From: an uncultured Bdellovibrionales bacterium
GTDB lineage: Bacteria > Bdellovibrionota > Bdellovibrionia > Bdellovibrionales > UBA1609
DNA length: 64,000 bases
Direction of reading: 5' to 3'
NCBI GenBank assembly: GCA_903833275.1
Contig: CAILEP010000028.1
Location: 62,001-126,000, forward strand
The notes under the pieces: generated by a model
Databases searched by the model: none
Told to the model about the DNA's origin: nothing
What the model saw: only the letters and a program-made list of their open reading frames with translations
Shown here: one piece after another, positions 1 through 8,239 of the stretch
Numbering within the stretch: position 1 is the first letter of the stretch
How the letters are laid out: each line of letters opens with the position of its first letter
Program-made: the position numbers and the translations under genes

Positions 1-245
1 TGAATGGCCGCGTTCACGATCATCTCTGGAGTTTGATGCAGACCCGTATAAATAACCTCAAAACCGGCGTCACGAAGCCCGCGCGCAACGATTTTCGCAC
101 CTCTGTCGTGCCCATCAAGGCCCGGCTTTGCAATAAGCACGCGGCTCGGTAGGCTCGTCGCTGCGTGGCCTAAAACCGCCTTGGGTTTCACCGAAAATTT
201 TTTCTTGGCCGTCGCTTTGGCTTTTTTAGCTACTTTTTTTCGCAT
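1..245 (-). CDS. Cobalamin-binding domain protein (methylmalonyl-CoA mutase small-subunit/C-terminal type), partial
   Basis: The gene runs off the left edge of the window; about 81 N-terminal residues are visible. After a Lys/Ala-rich basic leader of roughly 35 residues comes [15 protein letters not shown], the DxHxxG motif whose His is the lower axial ligand of B12, then a segment ending in [10 protein letters not shown] as in the C-terminal domain of methylmalonyl-CoA mutase. It is probably a stand-alone B12-binding subunit acting with a mutase large subunit outside the window. The start is the ATG at 245, six bases after GAGG; another in-frame ATG lies two codons upstream. It is divergent from the acyl-CoA dehydrogenase gene. 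The basic leader is unusual for this family. The family call is firm; the partner and substrate are inferred. Confidence 0.85.
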   Translation of the reverse strand, partial: MRKKVAKKAKATAKKKFSVKPKAVLGHAATSLPSRVLIAKPGLDGHDRGAKIVARGLRDAGFEVIYTGLHQTPEMIVNAAI

Positions 246-323
246 AGACATCCTCGAATTTTATAGAGAAAATGGCCGTATTAAAACTATATGCGCACCT
301 CTCTTGCCAGTCGTCTAGTTTTT

Positions 324-352
324 TTGATCAAAATTTTGATCAATCTTGTAAT
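324..352 (+). promoter_or_regulatory. Predicted sigma70 promoter with 20-bp palindromic operator for the acyl-CoA dehydrogenase gene
   Basis: A -35 TTGATC (324-329), a 17-nt spacer and a -10 TGTAAT (347-352) lie about 55 nt before the ATG at 409. The perfect 20-bp palindrome TTGATCAAAATTTTGATCAA (324-343) covers the -35 and most of the spacer, the classic place for a repressor operator. A TetR/FadR-type fatty-acid or acyl-CoA regulator is plausible but inferred. Confidence 0.6.
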
Positions 353-408
353 CGACGGTTGACGCAGCGAGAGCCACAAGGGTTCGCATCAAAAAAGGAT
401 CTACCCGT

Positions 409-1542
409 ATGTTGACGATTCTATCTGACGACGAAATGGCCTTCAAAGACGCGGTTCGCACCTTTGCCGAAGCCGAAATCAAACCGCTGGTTAACAAAAT
501 GGATCACGACGCCAAAATGGATGCGGGTCTATTGCCGAAACTTTTTGCTATGGGCTTGATGGGTATTGAAACTCCCGAGCGATTTGGTGGCGCAGGTTCA
601 ACATTTATGATGGCCTGCCTCGCGGTAGAAGAACTAGGTCGCGTCGATGGCTCGGTTAGCGTAATGGTCGACGTGCAAAATACTCTCGTCACAAATGCCA
701 TGCTTAAATCCGCAAATGATAAACAAAAGGACAAATACCTTCCGCTATTGGCAACAAAATGGGTCGGGGCCTATGCCTTAAGCGAAAGCAGCTCAGGCTC
801 AGATGCTTTTGCCCTGAAATTGCGCGCTGAAGATAAAGGCGATCACTATTTACTAAACGGTCACAAACTTTGGATCACCAACGGTGCCGAGGCCTCTCTG
901 TTTTTAGTGTTCGCCAACATGGACCCTGCCAAAGGCTATAAGGGCATCACCGGCTTTATCGTCGAAAAAGATTTTGCCGGATTCAAAGTTGGCAAAAAAG
1001 AAGACAAGCTCGGCATTCGCGCCAGCTCAACCTGCGAATTGATTTTTGAAAACTGCCGGGTACCAAAAGAGAATGTCATTGGCGAAGTCGGCAAGGGTTA
1101 CAAAATTGCGATCGAAACTTTAAACGAAGGTCGTATCGGCATTGGCGCGCAAATGCTCGGCATCGCGCAAGGCGCCTACGAAGCCACGGTCAACTACGTA
1201 AAAAGTCGCGAGCAATTCGGCAAACCCATCGGCCAGTTTCAAGGAGTGCAATTTCAAATTGCCGAAATGCGCACCCAACTTGAGGCGATCCGCTTGTTTG
1301 TGTACAACGCTGCGCGCTTGAAGGATGCCGGCCGCGATTTCGTAAAAGAAGCCGCCATGGCAAAGCTCTATGCCTCGCGCACCGCTGAAAAAATTTGCTC
1401 GGTCGCTGTCGATCTTTTCGGCGGCAACGGATTCACCAAAGAATACCCCATCGAGAAATTCTACCGCGACGCTAAAATCGGCCAAATCTACGAAGGCACT
1501 TCGAACATGCAGCTTCAGACCATCGCGAAGATGGAACTTTAA
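409..1542 (+). CDS. Acyl-CoA dehydrogenase (short/branched-chain type)
   Basis: FAD-dependent acyl-CoA dehydrogenase of 377 residues, the usual length for the short-chain or isobutyryl/butyryl group. It would catalyse the first, alpha-beta desaturation step of acyl-CoA oxidation and pass electrons to ETF. Visible landmarks are the mid-domain YALSESSSGSD and WITNG segments that contact FAD and substrate, the Arg-containing REQFGKPIGQFQ helix, and near the C terminus IYEGTSNMQ, whose Glu is the catalytic base in this subfamily. The ATG at 409 follows an AAAGGA ribosome site. The TAA stop (1540-1542) lies within the outer end of the repeat that bounds the RAYT element. It sits near IcmF, enoyl-CoA hydratase and hydroxyacyl-CoA dehydrogenase genes, which suggests branched or short acyl-CoA breakdown. 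The exact substrate cannot be told. Confidence 0.93.
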   Translation: MLTILSDDEMAFKDAVRTFAEAEIKPLVNKMDHDAKMDAGLLPKLFAMGLMGIETPERFGGAGSTFMMACLAVEELGRVDGSVSVMVDVQNTLVTNAMLKSANDKQKDKYLPLLATKWVGAYALSESSSGSDAFALKLRAEDKGDHYLLNGHKLWITNGAEASLFLVFANMDPAKGYKGITGFIVEKDFAGFKVGKKEDKLGIRASSTCELIFENCRVPKENVIGEVGKGYKIAIETLNEGRIGIGAQMLGIAQGAYEATVNYVKSREQFGKPIGQFQGVQFQIAEMRTQLEAIRLFVYNAARLKDAGRDFVKEAAMAKLYASRTAEKICSVAVDLFGGNGFTKEYPIEKFYRDAKIGQIYEGTSNMQLQTIAKMEL

Positions 1543-1575
1543 TACCCGGCCCGTTTTCTGGTGGACGGCGCGTTA
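1538..1575 (-). repeat. Left 38-bp inverted repeat of RAYT element
   Basis: Perfect reverse complement of 2315-2352. Read on the minus strand it starts TAACGCGCCGTCCACCA and ends CGGGCCGGGTATTAAA. Its TAA at 1540-1542 is the stop codon of the acyl-CoA dehydrogenase gene. Confidence 0.9.
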
Positions 1576-1690
1576 GAGAGTCCGCTGCCAGATTCATTTT
1601 CGGATATCCGGCCGCGCGCCGGTCTCTCGCGGACGCCATATTTAAAATCACCTGCTTCGACCTGGCAAGGCACTTGCAAACAACTCCTGC

Positions 1691-2317
1691 ATGCGTGGAT
1701 TTATTTGCGACCCCTCCTCAGCCTATCACGTCACTTCGAGATGCATCAATCGCGACTGGTTCGCGATGCCAATCAATGACGTTTGGAAAATTTTCGCAAC
1801 AAACCTCAAGTTTGTTTCGTCTGCTTATGAAATTCGAGTTCACGCCTTTATACTCATGAGCAACCATTTTCACCTTCTCGCAACAGCGCCAAGGGCCAAC
1901 CTCAGTTTAGCAATGAACTATTTTTTAGCGCAAACAAGTCGACATATCGTCCACGACTCCAACAGGATTAACCATACATTTGCGCGTAAATTCAAAAGGT
2001 GTCGCGTTGACACAATTTTCTATTTTCTAAACTGCTACAAATATATTTATCAAAACCCACTCCGCGCCGGTATCTGCGCGCGGGTGGAGGACTATCCGTT
2101 CTCAACTCTCCCAGGGCTTCTAGGGTTGAGCTCGATGATTGTGCCGACGTTAGATGATACTCTCATGAATGATATTGAAGGCACGTTACGGTGGCTCAAC
2201 CAACCGATTCAATCCCAACACATCGACGCGACACGATTGGCGCTTCGCAAATCTATTTTCAAATATCCATCCAAACCAAACCGCTCAATACTGATCGACC
2301 CCAGGTCGCTAATATAA
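1691..2317 (+). CDS. REP-associated tyrosine transposase (IS200-like Y1 transposase, RAYT)
   Basis: A 208-residue protein of the TnpA-REP family, single-strand DNA endonucleases of the HUH class that act on REP repeats. The HUH pair is H59-F60-H61 within FILMSNHFHLL. Candidate catalytic tyrosines are Y116, Y118 and Y120 in YKYIYQNPLRAGI, the family's conserved C-terminal helix, followed by the usual DYPFSTL. The N terminus has the typical YHVTSRCINRDWF strand. Length and motif order are those of a complete RAYT, so it may be active. The ATG at 1691 has no clear ribosome site. The gene lies between 38-bp inverted repeats and its stop codon falls at the inner edge of the right repeat. Confidence 0.9.
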   Translation: MRGFICDPSSAYHVTSRCINRDWFAMPINDVWKIFATNLKFVSSAYEIRVHAFILMSNHFHLLATAPRANLSLAMNYFLAQTSRHIVHDSNRINHTFARKFKRCRVDTIFYFLNCYKYIYQNPLRAGICARVEDYPFSTLPGLLGLSSMIVPTLDDTLMNDIEGTLRWLNQPIQSQHIDATRLALRKSIFKYPSKPNRSILIDPRSLI

Positions 2318-2352
2318 CGCGCCGTCCACCAGAAAACGGGCCGGGTATTAAA
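2315..2352 (+). repeat. Right 38-bp inverted repeat of RAYT element
   Basis: Starts TAACGCGCCGTCCACCA, then GAAAACG, then GGCCGGGTATTAAA. Its TTA at 2348-2350 is, on the minus strand, the TAA stop codon of the IcmF gene. It is the reference copy for the dispersed repeats in this window. Confidence 0.9.
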
Positions 2353-5300
2353 TATTTCTTCGGTATTGCCCGCCGGCCTCAAAGAGGGCGCGGGTCATTT
2401 GATAGAGCGTGCAGTGCCGAGCGGCGGACATCAACGCGCCGAAAACATTGGCGCCTTTCAAAGCGGCCTCTCGCAGCTTAGCAAGCTCGAGCTCGGCTTG
2501 GGCGGCATGGGCAATCTTAAATTCTTCGGTCCGCCGCATACACAAAGCCTTTTCTTCGGCCGAGGCCCGAGCCATTTCAATTTTCGGCGGAACATAGCCC
2601 TTAGCCACCGTTTTCGGGTCGACAAAAGTGTTCACTCCCACGATTGGCATATCGCCAGTGTGCTTCAACAACTCGTAGTGCATAGACTCGTCTTGAATGC
2701 GCCCGCGCTGGTACTGAGTCTCCATCGCTCCGAGAACACCACCCCGCGCATTGATTCGCATAAACTCTTCGAGCACAGCCTCTTCAACCTGCTCTGTCAG
2801 CCATTCGACAAAATAACTGCCCTGCATGGGGTTTTCATTTTGGGTCTGACCGAACTCTTTATTAATAATCATTTGAATGGCCTGAGCGCGGCGCACAGAA
2901 GACTCCGTCGGGGTCGTAATCGCTTCATCGAAAGCATTGGTGTGAAGCGAGTTGCAATTGTCATTGATTGCCAACAGCGCCTGCAGTGTCGTTCTAATGT
3001 CGTTGAAATCGATTTCTTGGGCGTGTAGCGATCGACCTGAAGTTTGAATATGGTATTTCAATTTTTGTGAGCGCTCGTTGCCATTATAAAGATCGCGCAT
3101 GGCAATTGCCCAAATTCGGCGGGCGACCCGACCGATCACGTTGTACTCGGGGTCGAGACCATTACTAAAAAAGAAAGATAAGTTCGGGGCAAAATCATCA
3201 ATTGAAAGCCCACGGGCGCGATAGTATTCGACAAAGGTAAAGGCGTTTGAAAGCGTAAAGGCCAGTTGTGAAATCGGATTCGCGCCGGCCTCAGCAATAT
3301 GATAGCCCGATATAGAGACAGAATAAAAGTTGCGAACGCCGTGCTTAATAAAATACTCTTGCACGTCGCCCATCATTTTGAGCGCAAAGTCGATTGAGAA
3401 AATACAAGTGTTCTGACCTTGATCTTCTTTAAGAATATCAGCCTGAACCGTACCTCTCACGTTGGCGAGCGTCGCATCTTCGATTTCTTTTCGCTCTTTC
3501 TCGGTCAATGGGCGCGCCAGTTCTTTCTCGCGCTTTGCCACTTGCTGATCAATGGCCGTGTTCATAAAAAAAGCGAGAATCATCGGCGCCGGGCCGTTGA
3601 TCGTCATCGACACCGAGGTTTTGGGGTCGCAAAGATCGAAGCCATCATAGAGGCGCTTCATGTCGTCGAGAGTCGAAATACTGACTCCGCTTTCGCCAAC
3701 CTTGCCATAGATATCGGGGCGAAGCTCGGGGTCGTGCCCATAAAGGGTTACGCTATCAAAGGCCGTTGAAAGGCGCTTAACCGGCAAATCTTTCGATAGA
3801 AAATGAAAGCGCCGATTGGTGCGCTCAGCTGGGCCCTCGCCGGCGAACATACGAATTGGGTCTTCTTCCGTTCGCTTCAGCGGGTAGACACCCGCGGTGA
3901 ACGGAAATGCCCCCGGTACATTTTCAAGAGCCAAATAGCGAAACCGATCGCCCCAGTCACTCGTTCGCGGCAACGAAACTTTTGGGATTTCAAGACCGCT
4001 CAGGGATTTAGTTGTGAGCTTCTGCTTCACTTCTCGACCACGCACATTATAACTCAGACTGGTGCCAGCATAGGCTTGTTGAAGCTTATCAAAATTCTGA
4101 AGCTCTGCGCGCTCTGATTCTGTCAGTTGAGCACTTGCCTGCGCTTCGCGTTTTTTCAATTCAACGGCCTCGCCTGCAATTTTTTGAACCCGCAACAACG
4201 CTTGCCAGTCGCTGGCCGCCTGGGCTTTTTTCTCTACGTGAACTTTGTAACCCCGAACCGTCGAAACAATTTCAGCCAAATAATTTTGACGTTCAACCGG
4301 CACAATTGTCTGTTTATCAGTGCCACGTAAAACAGATGAAGCCTTTTCTGGGACACTCCAGCGAGCCGAACCCGGCCGCTCTTTTGCTTTAACGTTCAAT
4401 TTTTCGCAAAGACCGAAAAACAATTCGTTGACACCATTGTCGTTAAAGTTCGAGGCCTGTGTCAAAAAGACAGGCACGGGCGCTACGGCCTCGACTGGCG
4501 AAAACATTTTATGTGACCGCCGATACTGCTTGATTACATCGCGATGTGCGTCTTCGGCGCCACGACGATCGGCTTTATTGATCGCAATTAAATCACCAAG
4601 ATCGATCATATCGATCTTCTCAAGTTGTGATTGCGCACCAAATTCGGCGGTCATAACGTATAAGCTCAAGTCGCAAACCTCTAGAATGGCAGAACTGCCT
4701 TGGCCAATGCCCGAAGTCTCAGCAATCAAAAGATCGAAATCGAAATTCTTCAATTCATCAAGCGTTGGCTTTAAGGCGGTCGAAATTTCACGCCCTGAAC
4801 CACGCGACGCCATCGAGCGCATAAATGCTCCCGAACGCGCGAGTGAATTCATTCGAATGCGGTCGCCCAGCAAAGCCCCGCCAGTTTTTTGCTTCGAAGG
4901 GTCTACGCACAAAACGCCGATTCGCACGCCATCAAAAACGTTTAGAAATCTCTGAATAAGTTCATCGACGAGACTCGATTTACCCGCACCGCCGGTGCCC
5001 GTTACACCCAGAACTAGTGGTCGTTCACCTTTGCGGCGAAAAGCCCCGAGCTGCTCAAGCACAAAACTAGAATCACTTTTGTTTTCGATGGCGGTGATCA
5101 CAAGACCCAAATCACGATGCGGGATGGGCGGCAGTATGGGCGCCGATTTTTTAGCCGCCTTCGCCACAGCGTTCGCTTTTTCGGCAGCCGCCTTTGTGGC
5201 TTGCTCTCGTGCCGCCGCCACAACATCGAAGTCGCAGGTTCGCACAATTGATTCAATCATGCCTTCAAGACCTAAGCGTCGGCCATCATCGGGATGAAAG

Positions 5301-5650
5301 ATCTGATCAATGCCGTAAGCTTCGAGCTCGCGCTTTTCTTCATGCACGATTACGCCACCCCCGCCGCCAAAAATTTTGACGTAGGGGGCCCCGGCCTGAA
5401 GCAAAAGATCTTTCATGTATTTGAAGAACTCCATGTGGCCGCCCTGATACGAACTCACGGCAATACCCTGGGCGCCCTCTTGCAAGGCCGCCACAACAAT
5501 CTCCTCAACAGAACGGTTGTGACCAAGGTGAATAACTTCAGCACCCAGATCTTGCAGAATACGTCGCATAATATTAATGCTCGCGTCATGCCCATCAAAG
5601 AGCGACGCTGCGGTAATTATGCGAACGGGGTGCTTTAGTTTATGTGCCAT
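2348..5650 (-). CDS. icmF: Fused isobutyryl-CoA mutase (B12 domain, G-protein chaperone, mutase large subunit)
   Basis: An 1100-residue adenosylcobalamin enzyme interconverting isobutyryl-CoA and n-butyryl-CoA. Domains in order: a B12-binding domain (residues 1-140, D19-G-H21-D-A-S and GGGGG near 95-99), a linker, a MeaB-like GTPase chaperone (P-loop GVTGTGGAGKSS at 215-226, NKADRRG base motif), then the mutase TIM barrel from about residue 560. Two substrate-selecting residues are visible: F602 in RMFAGEG, where methylmalonyl-CoA mutase has Tyr, and Q746 in DQGQNTCIFS, where it has Arg. Both are the isobutyryl-CoA mutase choice. The start overlaps the stop of the upstream enoyl-CoA hydratase gene as TAATG, so translation is coupled. 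The stop codon lies in the RAYT right repeat. Confidence 0.95.
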   Translation of the reverse strand: MAHKLKHPVRIITAASLFDGHDASINIMRRILQDLGAEVIHLGHNRSVEEIVVAALQEGAQGIAVSSYQGGHMEFFKYMKDLLLQAGAPYVKIFGGGGGVIVHEEKRELEAYGIDQIFHPDDGRRLGLEGMIESIVRTCDFDVVAAAREQATKAAAEKANAVAKAAKKSAPILPPIPHRDLGLVITAIENKSDSSFVLEQLGAFRRKGERPLVLGVTGTGGAGKSSLVDELIQRFLNVFDGVRIGVLCVDPSKQKTGGALLGDRIRMNSLARSGAFMRSMASRGSGREISTALKPTLDELKNFDFDLLIAETSGIGQGSSAILEVCDLSLYVMTAEFGAQSQLEKIDMIDLGDLIAINKADRRGAEDAHRDVIKQYRRSHKMFSPVEAVAPVPVFLTQASNFNDNGVNELFFGLCEKLNVKAKERPGSARWSVPEKASSVLRGTDKQTIVPVERQNYLAEIVSTVRGYKVHVEKKAQAASDWQALLRVQKIAGEAVELKKREAQASAQLTESERAELQNFDKLQQAYAGTSLSYNVRGREVKQKLTTKSLSGLEIPKVSLPRTSDWGDRFRYLALENVPGAFPFTAGVYPLKRTEEDPIRMFAGEGPAERTNRRFHFLSKDLPVKRLSTAFDSVTLYGHDPELRPDIYGKVGESGVSISTLDDMKRLYDGFDLCDPKTSVSMTINGPAPMILAFFMNTAIDQQVAKREKELARPLTEKERKEIEDATLANVRGTVQADILKEDQGQNTCIFSIDFALKMMGDVQEYFIKHGVRNFYSVSISGYHIAEAGANPISQLAFTLSNAFTFVEYYRARGLSIDDFAPNLSFFFSNGLDPEYNVIGRVARRIWAIAMRDLYNGNERSQKLKYHIQTSGRSLHAQEIDFNDIRTTLQALLAINDNCNSLHTNAFDEAITTPTESSVRRAQAIQMIINKEFGQTQNENPMQGSYFVEWLTEQVEEAVLEEFMRINARGGVLGAMETQYQRGRIQDESMHYELLKHTGDMPIVGVNTFVDPKTVAKGYVPPKIEMARASAEEKALCMRRTEEFKIAHAAQAELELAKLREAALKGANVFGALMSAARHCTLYQMTRALFEAGGQYRRNI

Positions 5651-6432
5651 TACCGACCCGTAAATCGTGGAGTGCGTTTTTCGATAAAAGCGCGGGTGCC
5701 TTCGCGACGATCTTCTGATTGAAATGCCTGATGAAATAAATCGGCTTCAAGCTTGAGGCCCTCAATTTGAGATTGATCAAAACCCCGGTTGACCGACTGT
5801 TTAGTCAATTTCAGGGCCTTCGGTGAGCGCGACGCTATTTTGGTCGCGATTTTTTTAACCGTTTCTGCCAACTCAGTGGGCTCGCAGGTCAATGCCACCA
5901 CTCCCCATTTTTCCATTTGTTCTGCTGAATAGAGATCGCCCGTAAGAGTAATCATTCTCGCAGTGGCTTTACCCGCCGAACGCGAAAGCCGCTGCGTACC
6001 GCCGTAGCCGCAAATGAGGCCCAAAGAAACTTCAGGAGTGCCCATCTTCGCCGCTCGGCTGGCAATAATAAAATCACACGCAAGCGCTAGCTCGAGACCG
6101 CCACCCAACGCAAAACCGTTAACAGCCGCGATCACAGGCATGTGAAGGTCTTCAATCATTTGAAACACGCGCTGGCCCTCGGCGGCCATTTCTCGAGCCG
6201 TGCCGGGGTCACGCGCTTCCATCTCTTTAATATCGGCGCCGGCCACAAAAGCCTTTTCACCCGCGCCCGTGACGATTAGAACTCGCAACTCCGTTTCGTC
6301 TCGCAAAGAAGTTATGCATTCGCCGAGCTCGTGAATGACTGAGGCGTTTAATGCATTCATCGCTTCAGGGCGCTTGATTGTTAACGTCCCAATCGCGCCA
6401 TCTCGAGTCAGTTCAATTGTTTGAAATGCCAT
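5650..6432 (-). CDS. Enoyl-CoA hydratase/crotonase
   Basis: Crotonase of about 260 residues, hydrating 2-enoyl-CoA to 3-hydroxyacyl-CoA. Both catalytic glutamates of true hydratases are present, in ALGGGLELALACDF and in GTPEVSLGLICGYGGTQRL, and the oxyanion-hole segment AGADIKEM is intact. I start it at the ATG at 6432, preceded by AGAGG; a TTG two codons upstream is less likely. It is the middle gene of the hydroxybutyryl-CoA dehydrogenase, hydratase, IcmF operon and overlaps IcmF by TAATG. With the dehydrogenase it carries out the two steps after an acyl-CoA dehydrogenase. Confidence 0.93.
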   Translation of the reverse strand: MAFQTIELTRDGAIGTLTIKRPEAMNALNASVIHELGECITSLRDETELRVLIVTGAGEKAFVAGADIKEMEARDPGTAREMAAEGQRVFQMIEDLHMPVIAAVNGFALGGGLELALACDFIIASRAAKMGTPEVSLGLICGYGGTQRLSRSAGKATARMITLTGDLYSAEQMEKWGVVALTCEPTELAETVKKIATKIASRSPKALKLTKQSVNRGFDQSQIEGLKLEADLFHQAFQSEDRREGTRAFIEKRTPRFTGR

Positions 6433-6444
6433 TAACAACCTCTT

Positions 6445-7305
6445 TTATTTTGCTTGCGAATAATCGTAAAAACCCCGACCCGACTTGCGACCATACCAAC
6501 CGGCCTCGACATATTTTATCAGTAGCGGGCAAGGACGATATTTTGGGTCACCCAAGCCGTCATAGAGCACATTCATAATTGCCAGCAACGTATCAAGCCC
6601 AACGAAGTCAGCCAACTGCAGCGGGCCCATCGGTTGATTGGTCCCGAGCTTCATCCCTTGATCGATGTCTTCAACGCTCGCGATGCCTTCATAAAGCGCA
6701 AAGATAGCCTCGTTAATCATGGGGCAGAGCACACGATTGATCGCAAAACCCGGGATATCTTTAGCCACGATAAAAGTTTTGCCCATAGTTTCGCAAAGCT
6801 GCTTCACCTGATCAAAACTTTCGTTTGAAGTTTGCAGACCCCGAATGAGCTCAACCAATTGCATCAGCGGCACCGGGTTCATAAAGTGCATACCCGCCAC
6901 TTTCTGCGGCCGCTTGGTCACCGCCGCAATTTTGGTAATTGATATCGATGAAGTGTTCGAACAAAGCAGCGCCGACTCTTTGCACACCTGATCTAGCTCT
7001 TTAAATATTTTGATTTTTAATTCGATGTTTTCGCTAACCGCTTCGATGACAATATCACTGTCGCGATGAGCACTTAATTCTTTAGAGGTTTTTATACGCG
7101 CAAGAATTTTAGGTTTCTCTTCAGCCGGTAAGGTGCCTTTTTTTATCAAGCGATCGAGACTTGTTTCGATCGTTTTCAAACCGCGATTAAGGGCCTCATC
7201 AGAAATATCAGTCATCATCACGCTGAGGCCTTTGCTCGCGGCGACCTGCGCGATCCCATTGCCCATTTGCCCTGCTCCGACGACTCCAACAACTTTAATA
7301 GCCAC
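6445..7305 (-). CDS. 3-hydroxybutyryl-CoA dehydrogenase (3-hydroxyacyl-CoA dehydrogenase)
   Basis: A 286-residue single-function NAD-dependent 3-hydroxyacyl-CoA dehydrogenase. The Rossmann motif is [15 protein letters not shown] near the N terminus. The catalytic His lies in [17 protein letters not shown], and the C-terminal domain ends KSGRGFYDY. The start is GTG at 7305, preceded by GGGAGG. It is the first gene of a three-gene operon with the hydratase (12 nt downstream) and IcmF, pointing to interconversion of C4 acyl-CoAs, for example the butyryl/isobutyryl to crotonyl to acetoacetyl route. The family is certain; chain-length preference is inferred from length and neighbours. Confidence 0.93.
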   Translation of the reverse strand: MAIKVVGVVGAGQMGNGIAQVAASKGLSVMMTDISDEALNRGLKTIETSLDRLIKKGTLPAEEKPKILARIKTSKELSAHRDSDIVIEAVSENIELKIKIFKELDQVCKESALLCSNTSSISITKIAAVTKRPQKVAGMHFMNPVPLMQLVELIRGLQTSNESFDQVKQLCETMGKTFIVAKDIPGFAINRVLCPMINEAIFALYEGIASVEDIDQGMKLGTNQPMGPLQLADFVGLDTLLAIMNVLYDGLGDPKYRPCPLLIKYVEAGWYGRKSGRGFYDYSQAK

Positions 7306-7593
7306 TTATAACCTCCCACATTTTAAACTATAAATGGGGCTGATTGACGCCCTCAATTTTCGTTATATTTTGAACAAAATCTTTACTGGCTCTTTACTGG
7401 TTCTCTAATGTGTTACAAACTGTAAGTCTAATTGCATATTCAGCAAAATCCAACACTTGCGGGTTTTGGCACCTCGAGTAAATATCCCATTTCGACGACA
7501 TTTTTTTGCGCTGCCCATCACAATAGCCGACGTGGTCTTGACTTTTTTTTTGATAGGTCCAAAATAAGGTCTGTAGTTCGAAAGGAGGCTGAA
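7306..7593. other. Intergenic region upstream of the hydroxybutyryl-CoA dehydrogenase operon
   Basis: AT-rich divergent spacer of 288 bp. It contains the inverted repeat ATTTTGAACAAAAT at 7367-7380, about 62-75 bp before the GTG start of the dehydrogenase gene. This repeat shares the half-site ATTTTGA[T/A]CAA with the palindrome before the acyl-CoA dehydrogenase gene. I see no RNA gene or convincing terminator. Confidence 0.5.
7367..7380 (-). promoter_or_regulatory. Candidate operator before hydroxybutyryl-CoA dehydrogenase operon
   Basis: ATTTTGAACAAAAT, arms ATTTTG/CAAAAT around a 2-nt centre. It matches ATTTTGATCAA of the 20-bp palindrome at 324-343 at 10 of 11 positions and lies upstream of functionally related genes. 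A shared regulator is inferred; the -35/-10 boxes here are not clear. Confidence 0.35.
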
Positions 7594-7713
7594 ATGTTCC
7601 ATTCGATAACGGTCTTCAAGACCAAAATCCAACTCACACATCATGACAAACGATGCACTGATAGCCATCTGCCGAAGGGCAAGATTAGGTTTCACGACCT
7701 TTCACCACCCTAA
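7594..7713 (+). CDS. Possible 39-residue peptide ORF
   Basis: Short ORF of 39 codons starting ATG after a very strong AAAGGAGG ribosome site. It reads MFHSITVFKTKIQL and is His- and Lys-rich after that. No family recognised. It precedes the HPF-like gene by 84 bp and could be a leader peptide or chance. The strong ribosome site is the only real support. Confidence 0.3.
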   Translation: MFHSITVFKTKIQLTHHDKRCTDSHLPKGKIRFHDLSPP

Positions 7714-7797
7714 GCCGATTCTAGCCTAATCATTTCTACCTTTTGATTTTCTGTTTTGTATCAACTGATGCAGTTTTCATTCTATTGGAGGTTTTCA

Positions 7798-8196
7798 ATG
7801 TATACGGATAGTCTCGCCCTACAATTTCATGGTTTTCACCCCTCAGAATTTACTCGCGAAACAATCGACGCCCTCCTCGGCGAGATCGAAGAAGAAGCCC
7901 CGTACGGCGCCACCGTGAAGGCTCATTTCGCCCGACAGGGGCAAGAGTTTAAAGGGGTCATTGAGATTCATTCTCGAGCCGGCAAATTTTTTGCACGCGC
8001 CACTGGCACCCATTTAAAAAATGTGAACAGCCGGTTAATCGCGCAAATTAGACGACAAATTGCCAAATGGAAGGCCAACCGCCTTCACGAGCACGAGAGC
8101 CTTAAGGACTATGCTGAGTATTCATGGGCTTCAAACGACGAACTCGCCGGCTTAGCCACTAAAGAAGCGACTGGAGAAGGGGGTATTGCGTCTTAA
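7798..8196 (+). CDS. HPF/RaiA-like small protein (possible ribosome hibernation factor)
   Basis: A protein of 132 residues starting MYTDSLALQFHGF, from the ATG at 7798 preceded by TTGGAGG at good spacing; upstream in-frame ATGs lack a ribosome site. The middle has the layout of the S30AE/sigma-54-modulation fold: alternating strands (VKAHFARQ, GVIEIHS, KFFARATG) then a basic helix, NSRLIAQIRRQIAKWKANR, as in the family's second helix. This suggests a ribosome-associated hibernation or stress factor, but similarity is weak and the tail (DYAEYSWASNDEL) is not familiar. It is convergent with the exported ParB-like-fold gene 43 bp away. Confidence 0.5.
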   Translation: MYTDSLALQFHGFHPSEFTRETIDALLGEIEEEAPYGATVKAHFARQGQEFKGVIEIHSRAGKFFARATGTHLKNVNSRLIAQIRRQIAKWKANRLHEHESLKDYAEYSWASNDELAGLATKEATGEGGIAS

Positions 8197-8239
8197 CTTG
8201 CCGCAACGGTTTCGACTATTGCTTTGAATATTGTTTCGG

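Larger units (their letters stand above)
1538..2352. mobile_element. RAYT (REP-associated tyrosine transposase) element with 38-bp perfect inverted repeats
   Basis: An 815-bp insertion between two convergent metabolic genes. It is bounded by 38-bp perfect inverted repeats (1538-1575 and 2315-2352) and contains one HUH transposase gene. The outer ends read TTTAATACCCGGCC inward and provide the stop codons of both flanking genes. Repeats with the same ends occur elsewhere in the window at 21799, 27450 and 48502, which suggests this gene is the source or mobiliser of that repeat family. No target-site duplication can be separated from the inverted repeat itself. Confidence 0.8.

Noticed and set aside
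1561-1779. ORF just inside the left repeat of the RAYT element
   Set aside because: It has no family resemblance and runs into the transposase gene in another frame; treated as chance.
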